A DNA stretch of 61,959 nucleotides from Halioxenophilus sp964342265 (GCA_964342265.1 CAYFFE010000005.1:1-61959); one strand, 5' to 3'; positions 8,903 to 18,559 are shown, numbered from the stretch's first letter. Made by a program: numbers and translations. Notes: generated by a model from the letters alone, not told the origin.

Positions 8903-9502
8903 ATGAAAGCAGTAATACGCGAACAAATTTTAGCGCAGTTACTGAATATTCCCGCGTTAATGGATTTGCATTTGCAGCAAAGTGTGGATTTTATACCTAA
9001 AACGTTGCGGTGGTTTATCGATACCGAAAAGCTGTTGTCACCGCACCGTTTACCCGTGGTATCGCGTATCTCTGGCTTTCGCGGGCAACTGCAAGCAACC
9101 GAAGAAGGTTATGTACATCCGCAGGTGCAGCAGGATAAATTCAGTTTGCGCAAAAAACGCAACGCCACGGCGGTGGCGTTATTGCAGGCCTCTGAGGAAG
9201 AGTTGCGCAAGGAAATTGAAAGCATCGACGAGTTATTTACAGAATTACGCGATAAATTGGCTCAACTTATCGCCATTGTCTCTGCCAAATCGCCCCTGCC
9301 CCATTCGCTGCACATTACCGAATCCTATTTAGGACAAATTTGGACATTGCTGAGTGAAAACGCCGAAACCCTGAGTATGTCGAAGTATATCGAGGTAAAA
9401 ACCAACCGCACAGATCGCAATTATTTATTGCAGGATTTAATGGCCAATGTAGTGGCGGCTAATTCTCGGGCTTGTAGCCCGCCACCAGAATCCACTACTT
9501 GA
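8903..9502 (+). CDS. Unrecognised protein, third gene of the DUF2589 cluster
   Basis: 199 residues starting at the ATG three bases after the previous stop (TAGCCGATG), so translational coupling is likely. No signal peptide. Roughly residues 95-140 form a charged amphipathic helix (LLQASEEELRKEIESIDELFTELRDKLAQL) likely to be coiled coil. The N-terminal 90 residues include ISGFRGQLQATEEGYVHPQVQQ. I do not recognise it. Its stop lies only 10 bases from the end of the convergent zinc-ribbon gene, so the two units run into each other with no room for a separate terminator. Confidence 0.7.
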   Translation: MKAVIREQILAQLLNIPALMDLHLQQSVDFIPKTLRWFIDTEKLLSPHRLPVVSRISGFRGQLQATEEGYVHPQVQQDKFSLRKKRNATAVALLQASEEELRKEIESIDELFTELRDKLAQLIAIVSAKSPLPHSLHITESYLGQIWTLLSENAETLSMSKYIEVKTNRTDRNYLLQDLMANVVAANSRACSPPPESTT

Positions 9503-9512
9503 AAGTTAACGA

Positions 9513-10085
9513 TTAAATCTCAGTGATTAAATACTGTTTGATGGCGCTCTTTTCAGGTTGTTGGTCCAACCAATCTTTAAACGCTTTTACTTTATTAAAA
9601 TCGGATTCGCCTAATATTTTTTTGTAGCGCTCGTCCAAGTGCTCCCGTTGATGCTCTTTACGCACCTGATACTGCCAGGCATCGGTAAAAATTTTGGCAA
9701 GATTTTTTTCCAAACCCAACGATTTAAGCATTGCCCATTCGCCCGCATCGAGCCAAGCGTGATCGCAGTGATTACACAATTCCAGTTTATTACTACTGCC
9801 ACTGCCAATATTAAATTTCGCCAAAAAATGCGAGCAATTCGGACACACTTTAACGTTTTTGCTGTCTTCTACGGCCTCTATGCGAGTCACTTCCGCTGGT
9901 TTGGCTTCGCTGGAATTGACGTCTGGTTTTGATGTCTTCGTCGCGGAGGTTTGTATTTTTAGCCAGTGCCGATAATTCATCAAAGGGAACAACTGACCAT
10001 CGCAGGTGAAGCATTCCGCAATAATTAGCCCCGGTTCGATTTCTTTCGGTAATAATTCTTTGTCTTTACAGTTAGGACATTTCAT
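9513..10085 (-). CDS. Zinc-ribbon (zf-TFIIB type) protein
   Basis: 190 residues with two Cys4 zinc-ribbon knuckles. The first is at the N-terminus (CPNC at 3-6 with CFTC about 20 residues later). The second is CPNC...CNHC around residues 82-112, followed by the D/GEW of the zf-TFIIB family (AWLDAGEWAML). A charged C-terminal part (about 115-190) looks helical. Such proteins are small cytoplasmic zinc-binding proteins of unclear function, sometimes fused or adjacent to membrane proteins. It is the last gene of the eight-gene PspA/flotillin/ATPase operon, 34 bases after the rhomboid gene, with GAGAG before the ATG. The zinc-binding call is confident, the biological role is not. Confidence 0.82.
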   Translation of the reverse strand: MKCPNCKDKELLPKEIEPGLIIAECFTCDGQLFPLMNYRHWLKIQTSATKTSKPDVNSSEAKPAEVTRIEAVEDSKNVKVCPNCSHFLAKFNIGSGSSNKLELCNHCDHAWLDAGEWAMLKSLGLEKNLAKIFTDAWQYQVRKEHQREHLDERYKKILGESDFNKVKAFKDWLDQQPEKSAIKQYLITEI

Positions 10086-10119
10086 ACAAAACTCTCTACC
10101 AAAAACTCTTTTTAAACGT

Positions 10120-10671
10120 TTACTTGCGCTTCTTGTGTGTCATGCTAACAAATAACAAACCCGCTAAAGCACCAAATAAATGGGATTCAAACGAAATACC
10201 GCGCTCGCCGGGCAAAATGCCGTAAATCATTCCACCATAAAACAAGACCACAAACACGGCAATTAACAAGTTGGAAAAACGCCGATCAAACCATGCGGTA
10301 ACAATCAGTAAACTCCAAAGCCCAAAAACCCAACCGCTGGCCCCCAAATGAATGGCTGGACGCGCAAATAACCATACCAAGCAGCCCGTTACCAAGTTAA
10401 TAAAAACACTGGCCTTAATAAAATAGTTTACCGAGCGTAACATGCACAAAAAACTGAATACCGCGAGGCCCACTAGGTTGTTGAGTAAATGGCCCCAGTT
10501 GCCGTGAATAAATGGTGCGGTAAAAACATGATACCAACGATCAATATCACGCGGATAAATACCATACTGTAGAAACTGGCCGTTCAGGAAATTATTAATA
10601 AGGTGAATACCAGTCATCGCAATCAATATAAGTAATACGGTATTAACTTTATTGGCGCGAGTATTTTTCAT
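10120..10671 (-). CDS. Rhomboid-family intramembrane serine protease
   Basis: 183 residues, about six membrane helices. The family motifs are all present: HGNWGHLLNN in the second helix region (residues about 55-66), the catalytic serine in HLGASGWVFG (about 109-118), and the catalytic histidine in FESHLFGALAGL (about 160-171). It should cleave membrane-embedded helices within the inner membrane. It lies between the RDD gene (39-base gap) and the zinc-ribbon gene (34-base gap) in the same operon, so a single-pass protein of the operon (for example the flotillin) is a possible substrate; that is inference only. The ribosome-binding site before the ATG is weak. Confidence 0.85.
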   Translation of the reverse strand: MKNTRANKVNTVLLILIAMTGIHLINNFLNGQFLQYGIYPRDIDRWYHVFTAPFIHGNWGHLLNNLVGLAVFSFLCMLRSVNYFIKASVFINLVTGCLVWLFARPAIHLGASGWVFGLWSLLIVTAWFDRRFSNLLIAVFVVLFYGGMIYGILPGERGISFESHLFGALAGLLFVSMTHKKRK

Positions 10672-10710
10672 GGATAAAATATTGTAACCCTACTCATTTT
10701 TTATAAACGG

Positions 10711-11184
10711 TTATTGACTAACTTGGTGCTTTTTTCTCAAAGAAACTACTTTTGTCTTAGACCAACTATCGTGCCAGCCTTGAGGATGACCTCTACCACC
10801 TAAAAAGGAGAAGGCTTCGAACGGTACAAAGCGAATCAGTGTTCTACCAAAAATTTGACTAAACGGAGCGGGTTTTCCGCTAATGCTAACGACCTGTGTT
10901 CCCATAATGAGTTTACCCAGGGTTCTACCCCACATCACTTCTTGTGGAATGTAGTATAAACTCATGATTAAAATACCAAATATGTAATCATGTATTTGAT
11001 CAAGAATGTCTATTATATTAAGAAGAGTAAAAGTAAATCCTATTACCGCAGACAAAAATATATAGCCCAAAAAATCTATGATCATCGTCAAAAATCGCTG
11101 ACCCGTGGTGGCTATTGGTCGGATAACCTCAGCTTGATGGTCTATTAATTCTGATTTGGGTTCTTCGTATATATTCTCGGTCAT
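10711..11184 (-). CDS. RDD-family membrane protein
   Basis: 157 residues with the RDD pattern. A first transmembrane part is preceded by GQRFLTMIIDFLGY (the R...D arrangement). A second helix pair follows, then WGRTLGKLIMGTQVV, FGRTLIRF and the terminal WHDSWSKTKVV. RDD proteins are small three- to four-helix inner-membrane proteins of mostly unknown function, with suggestions of ion or solute transport in some. It follows the giant ATPase gene by 61 bases and has AAAGGATC as ribosome-binding site. The short soluble N-terminus (EEPKSELIDHQAEV) is family-typical. Family call good, function open. Confidence 0.82.
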   Translation of the reverse strand: MTENIYEEPKSELIDHQAEVIRPIATTGQRFLTMIIDFLGYIFLSAVIGFTFTLLNIIDILDQIHDYIFGILIMSLYYIPQEVMWGRTLGKLIMGTQVVSISGKPAPFSQIFGRTLIRFVPFEAFSFLGGRGHPQGWHDSWSKTKVVSLRKKHQVSQ

Positions 11185-11245
11185 TGTTTGATCCTTTACA
11201 GCGCTCGTGTTTTATTTTTTGTTTTAAGTATTTTAAATTGGTTAA

Positions 11246-14200
11246 CTAATCACTATTAGTATTCACGCTTAAATTTCTTAATTGCACCGAGATTTCTTTC
11301 ATTTTATCGTGTGTTCTCAAATCTATTTCCAATTTTTTATCCATGGTTTTAACTAAGGGTAAAATACTATGTTCTATGGTATTAGCCAATACGGTTAGTA
11401 CTTTATCGATTCCGGGTACTGGTTCGTTAACGACTTTTACAGCCGGGCGAGTGGTTTTTATGGCTTCGGTTAAGGATTCTAACAGCGAGTTGATTCTTTC
11501 AACGTCACTGTTACCCGTTTGGTGGGCTTTAGTTTGCGTCATTTGTTGAGCTGCAGCGGATAGACTTTGTACACCTTTTGAAAGATCCATCAATTGCGCA
11601 ATTACTTTTCCGCCGGTATCGGCGTCGTCGCCGCCCATGGCCTTATTGCGTAAAAAGTCTTCTTTAATCGCTTGCCAGCGCTGCTGTTGTTGTTCGCTAA
11701 GGTTGCCACGCAATTCCGCCAATTTTAATAAATTTGCTTCGGCACCGGTGGTGAGTAATTGTGCTTCACCCTGGTAGTGATCGGCGATTAACTGCATAAG
11801 CTCTTGTTCGTTCATTACCGCCGAAATTTTTTCGGCCATTTTATTCATGTTGCGGTAGCTGCCTTGCAGTTTAAACGCAGGCTCCATTCGGTATTTATCA
11901 TCCTGTGCAGCCGAGGCAATGTATTGCTGATTGATTTTTAGCACCACATCTTGAATAACGAACATTTTCTTGAGTACTTCTTGAATTTCGTTAATTTCCG
12001 CACTGCTGTATTGATGCGTCAAATCGGTGGTTGGAATATTAACCCCTTTGGCCATATCCACCAATTTGTACACGTCCTTCATTTCTCGCAACGCCAGTGG
12101 CGCCAGTACAGGATTGGAGGTTAGTGAGTTTTCGATGTAGCTCAGTGCAAATTGTTCGTCCATCCCGCCTAATATATCGCCCAAGTTGTAAATATCGGCG
12201 CGGTTGGCCAACATATCGGGAATTTTAAAGGCTTCGCCGGATTCGGTGTACGGGTTACCGGCCATAACCACACAGAACTTTTTACCGCGCATGTCGTAGG
12301 TTTTGGTGTTGCCGCGCCACACCCCTTCTATGCGTCGAGTACCGTCACACAGAGAAATAAATTTTTGTAAAAATTCGGGATGAGTATGCTGGATGTCATC
12401 CAAATACAGCATCACGTTATTGCCCATCTCCAAAGCCAAGTTGAGTTTTTCTAATTCTTGACGCGCCGTGGCGTTGGGCGCTTGGGCAGGATCCAGCGAC
12501 ATTACGTCGTGGCCCAATGAGGGGCAATTAATTTTCATGAAAATTAACCCCAAACGATTTGCCACGTATTCCATCAGTGTGGTTTTACCGTAACCCGGTG
12601 GCGAGATCATCATTAACAAGCCCATTAAATCCGTGCGCTTGTTCTCGCCCACGGTGCCCATTTGTTTTGCCAGGTTATCGCCAATAATGGGTAAGTAGGA
12701 TTCGTTAATTAATCGGTTACGTACAAACGAGCTTAGAGGACGCGCTTTAAATTCCTCCAAACGCAATGCTTTTTTTCGATCACTAATCACGGTTTGCCGC
12801 AGTTGATGAAATTCGTGGTAAGCGGGCACAGTTTCTCGGTGGTGTTTTTCGAGTTTAAGTAAAAATGTATCGATTGAGCTCTGTAAGCTACCTTTGTTTA
12901 CTATGGCGTGATCGCCCAGTAATTGATCGATGGAAAATTCTAAATCCACCTGACTACTGCGTCGCTCTAAGCGTTCATCAGCATTGATAATGGCGGTGGT
13001 TTCGGGAATATAATGGGCTAAATGTTGTAAATTTTGTTTTTTAATCAACGCTGTTAACCAGGCCGCGGTGGTGTGCCAACGTTCTGCTGGCCAACCCATG
13101 AGATTGTTTAACGTTAATTGGTACCGTCGCCAAGTAGCATCATCGATAGAACGTTTTAATTCTTCCATTAAATGAACGGCGTATTTGCTGGTAACAAATT
13201 CTACGCGTTCTCGGCCGAGTTCTTTCACCAGATAGGCAGCGGCGCGATGAATGTCCAATTCGGATGCAGGTAGCGGATGTTGGTGTATAAATTCCTTCAG
13301 CGCTTCGGTAATTTCTTTACACAACAGCGATACCGCCTCGTCGCTACCGAATAATGCCTGCATTTGCGCCGCCGATTGAGCACGCTCTGGCCAAGTATTA
13401 AAGGATATTTTCTGCCACTGGTGTTCGTTGGGATTATTCTTAGCCAAACTTTTTATATTGGCCCAGAATATTTGTGCAATGCCGCGCGCTTTGGGATCGA
13501 ACGTTAGTAATTCGGCGCTGTCGATGAGCGGAATAAGCTGTTTTAAAATATACGCGGCATCGTGATCATGTACGCCTTTTTCATACCCTTCCTTATAGCG
13601 GGGTTGGGCAAATTCTCGCACTAACTGCATTAGATCTTGTTCATCCAACAGTGTTTGTTGCAGTCGTTCTTTGCTAAGTTCATCGGTTTCTTCAAGCGCT
13701 GCTTTATAAATTAAAAACGCTAAATATTCGGCACGATAAACTGTGTCGGTTTCTGAGACCAACGGCATTTGCCAAAATTCGCGCATAGCCTGCAACGAGT
13801 CCAACTCTATGGTCTCGTGATAATTGGTTCCGGTTAAATGGAAATTGAGCTGATCGTTGCGCGGAATAATGGTTAAATCCAACTCTTGGGTATTAACCGA
13901 AAAACGATGCCTCGGCCCAAGCTTAATGACATTACCGCCCTGTTCAAATATGTCGGTTTTATCACGCTGTGAGCGCAGCGCTTGATCTTTAGCGCCTTTT
14001 AATCGCGACTCTATGTCGTCGGCTTTTACCGAGCTGTCCAGTTCTCGCAAGTCAGCGATTAATTCACGAATTTTCAACACCAATGCATCAGAGGCGAAAA
14101 AAGTATTTAATTCGTCCGCTTCGCTGAATTTTTGTGATCGTTTTTCGATACTGCTTAAAATTCTCTCCGCTGCATCGTTGATGGATTGAGCTTTGCGCTG

Positions 14201-16522
14201 GCGCTCATCCAGTAACTGTTGTTTATGGCTCTCGAAAGATTCGTAGATTTCCTCCCGCTTATCCATAATATCGGTGAGGAACTGGTCGAACTCGGTAAAT
14301 TGACTTTCCAACTCTTCCAACTGAACCAATAAACGCGACAGCTGTTCGTCGCATTTTTCTGGCGTGGTGGCCATACTCAGGGCATTGGTAATGGACTGGG
14401 AAAACAATTTAAACTGCGCGCCAAATTGCGCCGTGGCTTCTTCCGAACCCAAGTTTTTGCGTTTATTTTTGGCTTGCGCTTTGGATTGGTTAATTTTGGA
14501 GTAGACTTGCGAAATGGAATCAATAATGCGCGTGCGCTGGGTAACGTCTTCCACCTTTAAGGTGGTCATCAATTCCGACAATAAATCCAAACCTTCGGCC
14601 GTGGCTTCGATGGTCTCGATGAGCGGAGAAAGTTGTGCATTGGTATCGGCTTGCTCTACTTCTTTATTGAGCGCATCTACTTTTTCGAAGTAAGGCTCCA
14701 ACGCCTGCTCGTTCGATAAAAACTCAACGGTTTTTTCGGTGAGCCAGGTTTCCAGTTCGATTAATTCGCCGTCTAAGGTTTGAATTTGTTGTAAATCGAT
14801 GTAGCGATAATCTTTGATAGTGGTGAGATGACCGCGTTGATTGCGCAAATTGCTCAGGGCATTAACAAATTGCTCGGCCGTTTCCCAACTACTGGTTTTT
14901 ATACCTTGCACCATTTGTTGTTGGTGCTGCACGGCATCGCACATTGTTTTTTCGGATTGCTGGCGAATACTTTCGACTTTTTCAAATTCGTCAATAACCA
15001 GTTCAGCGGTTTCCGATACGGTTTTTACGATTTCGGCGGTGGCTTGAGTTTCGCTTTCTTCCAACCAGTAGTGATCGTCGAATAATTTGCGCGAGGCACG
15101 TGCCAATTCTTCGTAAAGCTTTTGTGATGCCGACTGATTGCTGATCATCCGACACACGCTGTATAAATCGGAAATACCTCGAACCAATTCGGCATTACCG
15201 ATTCGGCCAAAAAACGTTTGGCTTGCCGGTGCGCTGGCCGCAAACTCAGCCGTTTGATAGGGCGTTTTCCAGATTTGCATGGGGTGGACGCGCGTGGGCT
15301 CATTTTCGGCAGAGAAAATAACCAATCGTCCGTCGTCGGCCAGCGCATAACCGTGACCGTAAATGGGGTTTTGCAATTGTTTTTGAATGAGGTTGTAGGC
15401 AAATAAACCCACCACGCCCTCTTCCGGCTCGTAAAAAACAAAAAGTACGTCTTCGCCGTTGGGCGATTTATACGAGCGCTTAAATTTTAACCCTTGGGAG
15501 GATTCATCAAACTTTTTGTATTCTCCGTTTTGCAAATAGTAACCACCGGGAAAAATCAGTCCGTGATCTTCGGGTAATTGCACACACGATTGGCCAATGG
15601 CATCGAGACGAATGACTTTTTCAGTAAAGGTGTTGTAAATAAAATAACGCCAGTTTTCTTCTTTGTACGGCAATATTTTTAGTAGCAGCAACCCACCCAC
15701 GCGAGCAAATGCAATTTGTGCGTCGTCGAGTGACTGTGTGGCTTCGTCTACGGGTTCGCGATAAATTCCCTGGCCATCTTCGGTGTTGTTTTCGATTTTT
15801 ATGGTTAAATCGCCACCGGTAGTTTCGACAAAAACCGTATCTTGAATGTTAATGTGAGCAAACCGACCGTGAACAATATTTTCTCGGCTGCACTGGGTCC
15901 ATTCAAAATCAAACGCGGGTGGCAATTGAATATCGCGCTCGCCGCGATTATCAATGTACTGAACGTCTTTGCCATCCGGCGATACCGACCAGCGAAACAC
16001 GCGAATATCATCGAGCCGTTCGCCGATTTGAAAGCCGGCCAATAATTTACCGTCTTTTACCGAAAGCTGAATGAGTTTGGTGTGTTTGTAGTAGCGGTAC
16101 AGTTCTTCAAAATCGTTAACAAAACTGGTTTGATTTAAAAACGTGCCTTTGGTGGGACTCTCTTCTAAATCGAAACTGTCGTCGGTTTGATTGATTTTAA
16201 ACAGCGCAAATACATCTTCGATTTTGGTTTCTTTTTTCAAACCGATGAACACGTTGTAGCCAAACAGTAAGTGCTCACCAACTTGAACAATATCGCGGGC
16301 AATGCAGTTGTTTTCGGTGCGTACACGAATGCGGCCCAAAACTTCCATGGAGGAATCGCCAAATTCCTGCAAGCGCGCCTGATTGAGTTGATCCACACTT
16401 TGTTGCAGGCTTCGCCCTTGATCCAGCAATCGCTTGCGAATAATTTCGTAGGCACCGCCTTCGGCAACGGCGTTATCAACTGGGTTGGTTTTTTCGGTGG
16501 TTTCGTTATTGGGGCTCGCCAT
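11246..16522 (-). CDS. Giant DUF3686/AAA ATPase (annotated elsewhere as 'DNA repair ATPase')
   Basis: About 1758 residues from the ATG at 16520-16522 (a TTG nine bases upstream is possible). The N-terminal roughly 450 residues are beta-rich and contain IRVRTENNCIARDIVQVGEHLLFGYNVFIG. I associate this with DUF3686, a family labelled 'ATPase involved in DNA repair' on thin grounds. Residues about 460-880 are long charged helices, likely coiled coil. A helical middle section leads to a AAA domain with Walker A PPGYGKTT near residue 1314 and Walker B MLYLDDIQ near 1377. A further sensor-like stretch (MAGNPYTESGEAFKIPDML) and a helical C-terminus follow. No membrane span. It lies downstream of the flotillin, YqiJ and PspA genes, so I infer a motor acting on membrane-bound PspA/flotillin assemblies rather than on DNA. 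Confidence 0.8.
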   Translation of the reverse strand: MASPNNETTEKTNPVDNAVAEGGAYEIIRKRLLDQGRSLQQSVDQLNQARLQEFGDSSMEVLGRIRVRTENNCIARDIVQVGEHLLFGYNVFIGLKKETKIEDVFALFKINQTDDSFDLEESPTKGTFLNQTSFVNDFEELYRYYKHTKLIQLSVKDGKLLAGFQIGERLDDIRVFRWSVSPDGKDVQYIDNRGERDIQLPPAFDFEWTQCSRENIVHGRFAHINIQDTVFVETTGGDLTIKIENNTEDGQGIYREPVDEATQSLDDAQIAFARVGGLLLLKILPYKEENWRYFIYNTFTEKVIRLDAIGQSCVQLPEDHGLIFPGGYYLQNGEYKKFDESSQGLKFKRSYKSPNGEDVLFVFYEPEEGVVGLFAYNLIQKQLQNPIYGHGYALADDGRLVIFSAENEPTRVHPMQIWKTPYQTAEFAASAPASQTFFGRIGNAELVRGISDLYSVCRMISNQSASQKLYEELARASRKLFDDHYWLEESETQATAEIVKTVSETAELVIDEFEKVESIRQQSEKTMCDAVQHQQQMVQGIKTSSWETAEQFVNALSNLRNQRGHLTTIKDYRYIDLQQIQTLDGELIELETWLTEKTVEFLSNEQALEPYFEKVDALNKEVEQADTNAQLSPLIETIEATAEGLDLLSELMTTLKVEDVTQRTRIIDSISQVYSKINQSKAQAKNKRKNLGSEEATAQFGAQFKLFSQSITNALSMATTPEKCDEQLSRLLVQLEELESQFTEFDQFLTDIMDKREEIYESFESHKQQLLDERQRKAQSINDAAERILSSIEKRSQKFSEADELNTFFASDALVLKIRELIADLRELDSSVKADDIESRLKGAKDQALRSQRDKTDIFEQGGNVIKLGPRHRFSVNTQELDLTIIPRNDQLNFHLTGTNYHETIELDSLQAMREFWQMPLVSETDTVYRAEYLAFLIYKAALEETDELSKERLQQTLLDEQDLMQLVREFAQPRYKEGYEKGVHDHDAAYILKQLIPLIDSAELLTFDPKARGIAQIFWANIKSLAKNNPNEHQWQKISFNTWPERAQSAAQMQALFGSDEAVSLLCKEITEALKEFIHQHPLPASELDIHRAAAYLVKELGRERVEFVTSKYAVHLMEELKRSIDDATWRRYQLTLNNLMGWPAERWHTTAAWLTALIKKQNLQHLAHYIPETTAIINADERLERRSSQVDLEFSIDQLLGDHAIVNKGSLQSSIDTFLLKLEKHHRETVPAYHEFHQLRQTVISDRKKALRLEEFKARPLSSFVRNRLINESYLPIIGDNLAKQMGTVGENKRTDLMGLLMMISPPGYGKTTLMEYVANRLGLIFMKINCPSLGHDVMSLDPAQAPNATARQELEKLNLALEMGNNVMLYLDDIQHTHPEFLQKFISLCDGTRRIEGVWRGNTKTYDMRGKKFCVVMAGNPYTESGEAFKIPDMLANRADIYNLGDILGGMDEQFALSYIENSLTSNPVLAPLALREMKDVYKLVDMAKGVNIPTTDLTHQYSSAEINEIQEVLKKMFVIQDVVLKINQQYIASAAQDDKYRMEPAFKLQGSYRNMNKMAEKISAVMNEQELMQLIADHYQGEAQLLTTGAEANLLKLAELRGNLSEQQQQRWQAIKEDFLRNKAMGGDDADTGGKVIAQLMDLSKGVQSLSAAAQQMTQTKAHQTGNSDVERINSLLESLTEAIKTTRPAVKVVNEPVPGIDKVLTVLANTIEHSILPLVKTMDKKLEIDLRTHDKMKEISVQLRNLSVNTNSD

Positions 16523-16553
16523 AATGTCCAATCCGGGTGGCTACTACTGAATT

Positions 16554-16584
16554 GAAAAAAGAAGGAGCCGGGAAAATCCCGGCT
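16554..16584 (-). terminator. Hairpin plus T-run between flotillin and ATPase genes
   Basis: AGCCGGGA (16566-16573) and TCCCGGCT (16577-16584) form a perfect 8-bp stem with a 3-base loop. Read leftward it is followed by CCTTCTTTTTTC, the form of an intrinsic terminator. It lies inside the operon, 17 bases after the flotillin stop, so it should act as a partial terminator, making the ATPase less abundant than PspA and flotillin. Confidence 0.75.
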
Positions 16585-16600
16585 TTAGTATTTGCGGTTT

Positions 16601-18526
16601 TTATTTTTCGGTGGTGTCGAGGTCTTGGCCCGGCGTAGACGGGTTATTGCCACTGGCAAAACGATTAATTAACGCGGCAATAACTTCGCTTTTGCCCGCT
16701 AAACCGTCCACTGCTTTGCCGATGGATAGCGACTTGGCGAAATTATTAAAGAAGTGATCTTCGCCGCCAACAATATCGATTTTGGCTTTCTCCAATGCAA
16801 CGGCGAGCACTTCGGCGTTTTCTTTGGCAATTTTCTCGCCCGCTTCGATGGAGGCCAAGGCTTCTTTGAGCGCGGTTTCCAATCCCATGCGGTATTCTTC
16901 GTGGGAGCGTGCTTCGCTGCTCATGCTGTTCATCGCGCTGAATTTATCCACCAAGCCGTCGGCTTCGGCGCGCAGTTTCTCGCGGGTAATTTCTGCATCA
17001 GCCAATCCAATGTCGCGTTTGGCTTTACCTTCCGATGTACCTTTCAGCGAGATAACCTCAGATTCGGATTGGCCTTTGGCTCGAATAACCGAGGCCTGTG
17101 CCATACCTTCTTTCTCCAGTGCTTCGGCTTTGGCTTCTTGAACTTTGGCTTCGGCCAACCCTGAAGCGGCCTGCTCCGCCTGAATACCTTCGGCCAATTT
17201 CTTTTTGGCATCGGCTTCTTTGGCAGAGGCTTCTAAGTTGGCTTGAGCAATCGTGGTAATCTCTAGCGCGCGGTGTTTGGCGGCGAGCTCTTCGGCCTCG
17301 GCAGCTTTCACTTGTTTAACTTTTTCTTCTTCCGCTTGCGCTTCGGCCATCAGTACTTGAGTTTGCTTGGCGCGATCCGCCTCGGAAACTTCGCGCACTT
17401 CTTTAATACGCTCTTCCTCTATGGCCACGGTTTTATCCACGGCAATACGTTCGCGGATAACATTGGCAATTTCTTTCTTCTCGATTTCCACCGCTTTTTC
17501 GGCTTCGATTTTTTGCAGATCTACTTCGCGTTCGCGCGAGACAATTTCTAAATCTCTCGCACGGGTTACTTTCTCTATCTCGATCACCACAGCGCGTTGA
17601 CGATTTTGCTCCGCGACTTCGATTTCGCGTTGCTGGTTTTCTTTTTGCACCATTAAATCTTGATCGACCTGAATGGTGGTTTCTTCTGCTTTGCGTCGTT
17701 CTTCTTCTTGGACTTTTTTAGTTTCCGCTTCTTCGCGCGCTTTAATGGTTGCGACTTCGCGTTTTTGTTTGGCTTCGGCGTCCTCTTGTTGACGCTCCAG
17801 CTCTAGCATGGCTTCAACGGTTTCGACGTTTTTCTTTTTAATGGCCAGTTCTTCGTCGCGCTCGAAAATATTGGTTTGAATATTTTGCGCAGCGGTAAGC
17901 TCGGTGATTTTACGAATACCTTCGGCATCTAAAATATTGCTGGAATCCAACGAGGCTTTGGGTGTTTGCTCGAGGTAATCGATTGCCACGTCTTCGAGTA
18001 CGTAACCGTTTAAGTCCTCACCAATCACTTTGATGATTTTTTCACGAAACTCTAATCGGTCTTCAAACAGTTTGACGAAATCTATTTGCTTACCCACCGT
18101 TTTTAACGCTTCAGAGAATTTTGCGTTAAAGAGTTCATTTACGGCGGCTTTATCGGAGGCTCTTGTTACGCCAACAGCTTTAGCAACTTTTAAAACATCT
18201 TCTCTGGTTTCATTCACTCTAAGGTAAAAGGCGACCGTAATATCGGCTCTCATGTTATCGGCACAAATTAAGCCGTCTTTTCCTCTCCGATCAACTTCTA
18301 AAGTTATTAATGATATTCTCATTAATTCCTTTTTATAGATTACCGGAATAACAACTCCTCCGGTGAATTTCACCTTGGGAGTACGACCTAAATCGTTAAT
18401 AATTAAAGCCATTCCCTGTTCAACTTTTACGTAGAAGGCTTTAATAAAAATAAATATAAAAACTATCGCGAATACGATTAGGGCGATAATTAGTTCGACC
18501 AACGAAAACGACGAAAAAATGCCCAT
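16601..18526 (-). CDS. Flotillin-like SPFH protein (YqiK type)
   Basis: 641 residues. One N-terminal membrane helix (about residues 8-30, LVELIIALIVFAIVFIFIFI) is followed by an SPFH/band-7 domain (about 30-200) with the family's VAFYLRVNETREDV and FEDRLEFREKI stretches. A very long E/K/A-rich coiled coil follows (about 205-520, many EEAETKKVQEEERRKAEE-type heptads), then a flotillin C-terminal region. It should form large oligomers on the inner membrane that organise membrane domains. E. coli YqiK is the nearest named relative, and there too it is encoded next to YqiJ. AGGGAG lies eight bases before the ATG. It sits 33 bases after the YqiJ-like gene and is separated from the ATPase gene by a terminator-like hairpin. 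Confidence 0.9.
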   Translation of the reverse strand: MGIFSSFSLVELIIALIVFAIVFIFIFIKAFYVKVEQGMALIINDLGRTPKVKFTGGVVIPVIYKKELMRISLITLEVDRRGKDGLICADNMRADITVAFYLRVNETREDVLKVAKAVGVTRASDKAAVNELFNAKFSEALKTVGKQIDFVKLFEDRLEFREKIIKVIGEDLNGYVLEDVAIDYLEQTPKASLDSSNILDAEGIRKITELTAAQNIQTNIFERDEELAIKKKNVETVEAMLELERQQEDAEAKQKREVATIKAREEAETKKVQEEERRKAEETTIQVDQDLMVQKENQQREIEVAEQNRQRAVVIEIEKVTRARDLEIVSREREVDLQKIEAEKAVEIEKKEIANVIRERIAVDKTVAIEEERIKEVREVSEADRAKQTQVLMAEAQAEEEKVKQVKAAEAEELAAKHRALEITTIAQANLEASAKEADAKKKLAEGIQAEQAASGLAEAKVQEAKAEALEKEGMAQASVIRAKGQSESEVISLKGTSEGKAKRDIGLADAEITREKLRAEADGLVDKFSAMNSMSSEARSHEEYRMGLETALKEALASIEAGEKIAKENAEVLAVALEKAKIDIVGGEDHFFNNFAKSLSIGKAVDGLAGKSEVIAALINRFASGNNPSTPGQDLDTTEK

Positions 18527-18559
18527 AAAACTTACTCCCTAGTAAAGGTGTTTAGATTG

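Noticed and set aside
14828..15085. Frames antisense to the giant ATPase and flotillin genes
   Set aside because: The Phe-rich or Ser-rich translations are complements of the Glu/Lys-rich coiled coils; no ribosome-binding sites.
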